Positions 5,234-8,030 of a stretch of DNA of 8,030 nucleotides are shown one piece after another. The position numbers and the translations under genes are program-made. The notes under the pieces are model-generated. The model was given only the letters and a program-made list of their open reading frames with translations, was not told where the DNA came from and searched no databases. The stretch is from Blastocatellia bacterium. Lineage in GTDB: Bacteria > Acidobacteriota > Blastocatellia > Chloracidobacteriales > JADJPF01. Position 1 is the first letter of the stretch, and the number at the start of each line of letters is the position of its first letter. The stretch covers positions 251 through 8,280 of the forward strand of contig JAEUQL010000153.1 of assembly GCA_016789295.1 (NCBI GenBank). Reading direction: 5' to 3'.

Positions 5234-6595
5234 TTATACTTCTACTTTTCTGGGTAGTTGCAAAGTGGCTACACACCCACGCTTACCCACTCTGTTTTCA
5301 AGTGTTAATGAGCCACCGTGAGCTTCCGCAATCTGCCTACTAAGCACAAGACCTATTCCAGAGCCTTGAGGTTTTGTTGTAAAAAACGGGACAAATAGAT
5401 TGGAAGGATTGCTGATTCCTAAACCTTCATCTTCAACATAGATCTCGACCCGATCTTTTAACAGCCTCCAACCAACCTTTACACCTCCATCGATCTCCAT
5501 TACTGCCTCAACTCCATTCTTGATCAAATTAATAAGCAACTGCTCCAACTGGTCTGCATCAGCCAAAAGCTCTACCTCTTCTGCAGAAATTAGCTCGACT
5601 TTTATTCTTGTCTCAAACCCTATAACTCTTCTAACAAGTTCTGAAAGAATGACTTTTTTCAGTTGTGGTTGAGGTAAGCGGGCAAGTCGTGTGTAGGCTT
5701 GCGTAAATCGGCTAAGTGCATCTGCACGTCCAGCAATTACCGCAAGTCCACTTTTAACATCTTCTTGCCAGTCCTCTGATTGTTTTGTAACGATACTTTC
5801 TAAACTCCCAGCTATTGATTTGATAGGAGCCAAAGAGTTGTTAAGCTCATGACCAAGCACTCTAACAAGTTTTTGCCAGGCATCCCGTTCCTGTTCTCTC
5901 AGCTCCCGACTCATATCAGAAAGTACCAGCAGTTGGTGTGCAGACCCCTTTTCACGAAATCCTCTGGTGCGTATTGACCACCGACCAGTTCCTCCAGGAA
6001 AAGCCATATCTAACACATAGCTTTCTCCATTATTTATACAACTTCCAAGTCCTATCTCTGCTGCACTTAGACCCATCAACCGCTCTGCTGGCTGTGCAAG
6101 CAGTTTCTCACCTGCACGATTGATCAACTTCAGTTTCTGCTGCTGGTCAAAAGCAAAGACAGCAACCTCGATCTCGGTCATTACAGTTCGCAGTAGAGCG
6201 GTTGCCTCAAGTGCTCCCAACCGTTGCTCGCGCAGTAAGTCGCTCAGCGCATTTACCTCAAACAGCACCTCTCCCAATGCGTCATTTCTTCTGTCTACAC
6301 GTGCACGTATTGAGTAGTCTTCTTCACGAAGGGCAGCAAGTAGGTTAGATATAGTTTGAAGTGGTGTAACAATTTTGCGCTGAACAGTGTAAGAAAACAG
6401 TAGCCAAAAAAGAACTATTAAAGATGTTAAAGTCCACTCAACTTTCGGAGTGAAACTACCATTCCACAAGAACAGTAGAGAGATAATAACTGCAGGCAAT
6501 GCCGAACAGAGAGCAAACAGTAGTATCCGCGTCTCATAGCTTATGTTTTGACTAGAAACCTGTTTCTGTCTTCCTGCACGCTCAACAACTATCAT
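5234..6595 (-). CDS. NtrY-like membrane sensor histidine kinase
   Basis: Autophosphorylating sensor of a two-component system whose partner is almost certainly the regulator encoded just upstream. Two membrane segments (about 24-43 and 54-70) enclose only some ten exposed residues, so it probably does not sense through a large periplasmic domain. A HAMP linker follows (about 71-123), then a PAS-like domain (about 128-230). The H box is LGHELNN with phospho-acceptor H249. The ATPase has an N box NLIKN (356-360), G1 DEGLG (389-393), an F box around FFTTK (404-408) and G2 GSGIG (411-415). HELNN is typical of the NtrY/NtrB group. At 453 residues it is shorter than classical NtrY. The ATG overlaps the regulator's TGA in the sequence ATGA and has no strong ribosome site, so translation is probably coupled. 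The signal it senses is unknown. Confidence 0.94.
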   Translation of the reverse strand: MIVVERAGRQKQVSSQNISYETRILLFALCSALPAVIISLLFLWNGSFTPKVEWTLTSLIVLFWLLFSYTVQRKIVTPLQTISNLLAALREEDYSIRARVDRRNDALGEVLFEVNALSDLLREQRLGALEATALLRTVMTEIEVAVFAFDQQQKLKLINRAGEKLLAQPAERLMGLSAAEIGLGSCINNGESYVLDMAFPGGTGRWSIRTRGFREKGSAHQLLVLSDMSRELREQERDAWQKLVRVLGHELNNSLAPIKSIAGSLESIVTKQSEDWQEDVKSGLAVIAGRADALSRFTQAYTRLARLPQPQLKKVILSELVRRVIGFETRIKVELISAEEVELLADADQLEQLLINLIKNGVEAVMEIDGGVKVGWRLLKDRVEIYVEDEGLGISNPSNLFVPFFTTKPQGSGIGLVLSRQIAEAHGGSLTLENRVGKRGCVATLQLPRKVEV

Positions 6596-7989
6596 AAGCC
6601 ATATCTTTGAAGTCTGCGATAGAGAGCACTTCGACTCAATCCCAAAGCATCAGCCGCTCTGCTGACATTTCCATCATATCTTGTGAGAGCTTTCTTTATA
6701 AGAAAATACTCGACCTCTTCTAAACTCATATCTTCAAGCCTCTTTGCTGCATCCTGTGGACTCTGTAGACCAAGGTCTGCAGCTTTGACCAAACTACCTT
6801 GCGCCATTAGTACAGCACGTTCAATTGCGTGTTCAAGCTCTCGCACATTACCTGGCCAATTGTACGCTAGGAGAATTTCCACAGCAGCCGATTCAAAACC
6901 TATTATCTTTTTTCTGTATCGCTCAGCGTGCCTTTTCAAAAAGTAGTCTGCAAGAAAGGGAATATCTTCACGTCTCTGTCGAAGTGGTGGTAGTCGGATC
7001 TCTATCGTGTTTAAGCGAAACAGTAAGTCTTGACGGAATCGCCCTGCTGCAACCTCTTCGTTCAGGTTTGCATTTGTTGCCGAAATTATCCTAACATCAG
7101 CTTTGTGAGTCTTTGAAGACCCTACACGTTCAAACTCTCCAGTCTCTAGTACACGCAGCAATTTTGCCTGTTGATTGATTGCAACATTAGCTATTTCATC
7201 CAGAAAAAGTGTTCCTCCTTGTGCAAGCTCAAATCTCCCTACACGGTCTGTCTTTGCGTCTGTAAAAGCACCTTTGACGTGACCAAACAGTTCACTCTCA
7301 AAGAGGCTGTCTGAAAGACCACCAACATTTACAGTGACCATAAGCTTTGAAGCTCGTTTTGAGACTGTGTGCAGAGCAGAAGCAACAACGCCTTTTCCAG
7401 TACCATTCTCACCAGTGATCAGAACATTCGCATCAGATGGTCCTACACGAGAAATTACCTCTAGCACAGGCTGCATCTCTGGTGATTGAGCAATAAGTTT
7501 TGGACTTTTGTCATTGCGAAGCAGGAGGTTTTCCGCTTCTAGGCGTTGTCCTTTCTTGAGTGCTTGACCAAGTTCTATCTGGGTGCGCAAGATGGCTAGC
7601 AGACGAGTATTGTCCCAGGGCTTCTGTATAAAATCCTTGGCTCCTCGCCTTATCGTCTCAACAGCAAGCTCTACGCTCCCCCAAGCTGTCATAACTACTA
7701 TAGGAAGAGTGTTATCTACCAACTGTATATGTGCTAATAAATCTAACCCTTCTTGTCCTGATGTGGTATCTCTGGCATAGTTCATATCCATAAGTACTAC
7801 ATCAAAATCACTCTTTTCTATAGCTTTCAAAATAGCGTTTGGAGAGTTGGCTGTCTCAATACGAAAACCTTCACTTTTAAGAAGTAATCGTAAAGCTTCG
7901 AGTATGTGTGGTTGATCATCAGCAATAAGAATTGTTGGAGTATGTTCAGAGTTTTTCATCAATCTTTTAAGGCGTGGAGACTCGGCCAT
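6592..7989 (-). CDS. sigma-54-dependent response regulator, NtrC family
   Basis: Phosphorylation-controlled activator that remodels sigma-54 RNA polymerase. The receiver (about 18-135) has acidic D24-D25, phospho-acceptor D68, T101 and K123. The AAA+ domain (about 163-400) has Walker A GENGTGK (193-199), the sigma-54 contact loop written GAFTDA (240-245), Walker B TLFLDE (260-265), arginine-finger region GRFRQDLLFR (316-325) and sensor II WPGNVREL (378-385). A Fis-type helix-turn-helix (about 425-465) binds DNA and ends RRLQRYGL. The length of 465 residues is standard. Two starts are possible: ATG at 7989, directly after an in-frame TAA and inside a palindrome with no ribosome site at normal spacing, or ATG at 7959 (residue 11), which leaves the receiver intact but also has only a weak site. 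It is the first gene of an operon with the kinase. Its targets are unknown. Confidence 0.95.
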   Translation of the reverse strand: MAESPRLKRLMKNSEHTPTILIADDQPHILEALRLLLKSEGFRIETANSPNAILKAIEKSDFDVVLMDMNYARDTTSGQEGLDLLAHIQLVDNTLPIVVMTAWGSVELAVETIRRGAKDFIQKPWDNTRLLAILRTQIELGQALKKGQRLEAENLLLRNDKSPKLIAQSPEMQPVLEVISRVGPSDANVLITGENGTGKGVVASALHTVSKRASKLMVTVNVGGLSDSLFESELFGHVKGAFTDAKTDRVGRFELAQGGTLFLDEIANVAINQQAKLLRVLETGEFERVGSSKTHKADVRIISATNANLNEEVAAGRFRQDLLFRLNTIEIRLPPLRQRREDIPFLADYFLKRHAERYRKKIIGFESAAVEILLAYNWPGNVRELEHAIERAVLMAQGSLVKAADLGLQSPQDAAKRLEDMSLEEVEYFLIKKALTRYDGNVSRAADALGLSRSALYRRLQRYGL

Positions 7990-8016
7990 TTATGGCCGAG
8001 AGGAAACGCTGTCTCC
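7976..8016 (-). promoter_or_regulatory. palindrome over the response-regulator start codon, with paired ribosome-site-like sequence
   Basis: CTCGGCCAT (7981-7989) and ATGGCCGAG (7992-8000) form a perfect 9-bp inverted repeat with a 2-base centre; the upstream ATG (7987-7989) is part of it. Outside, GTCTCC (8011-8016) complements GGAGAC (7976-7981). In mRNA the only good Shine-Dalgarno-like sequence, AAAAGGAG (8013-8020), could therefore pair with coding sequence around the hairpin. This could be an operator for autoregulation or a translation-blocking fold. The window ends at 8030, so the promoter is not visible. Confidence 0.5.
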
Positions 8017-8030
8017 TTTTGTGTAAGAAT

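Overview
The window looks like chromosome of an AT-leaning, Gram-negative-type bacterium. Two proteins carry classical Sec signal peptides, and there is a sigma-54-dependent (NtrC-type) two-component system. The receiver-domain style of the regulator and the large secreted amylase would fit Acidobacteriota or a neighbouring phylum, but that placement is only a guess from protein style. No transposase, phage gene, tRNA, rRNA or CRISPR array is visible.

Layout. (1) 1-875 has no convincing long gene. It holds a perfect-consensus sigma-54 promoter (127-142, + strand), then about 460 nt rich in complementary segments, a strong intrinsic terminator (552-612), a second terminator (657-703), and an 18-bp direct repeat (715-751). 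I read 153-612 as a candidate sigma-54-driven structured non-coding RNA, possibly carrying a 20-codon ORF. (2) 876-1418 (+) is an exported PrxQ/BCP-type peroxiredoxin. (3) A bidirectional terminator (1431-1460) separates it from the convergent gene 1461-4496 (-), a 1011-residue secreted GH13 alpha-amylase-family enzyme with a long C-terminal extension. (4) 4497-5233 is a second gene-free stretch. It has several perfect inverted repeats and a segment from about 4930 that is clearly richer in GC than the sequence before it. (5) 5234-7989 (-) is a two-gene operon: an NtrC-family response regulator (6592-7989) followed by an NtrY-like membrane histidine kinase (5234-6595), overlapping by ATGA. A near-perfect palindrome lies on the regulator's start codon.

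How the parts may work together. The kinase would phosphorylate the regulator, which would remodel sigma-54 RNA polymerase at -24/-12 promoters. The only good -24/-12 promoter I can see in the window drives the gene-free stretch at the left end. A regulatory link between the two is possible but untested, since they are over 5.8 kb apart. The peroxiredoxin and the amylase are otherwise ordinary envelope or secreted proteins with no evident connection to the two-component system.
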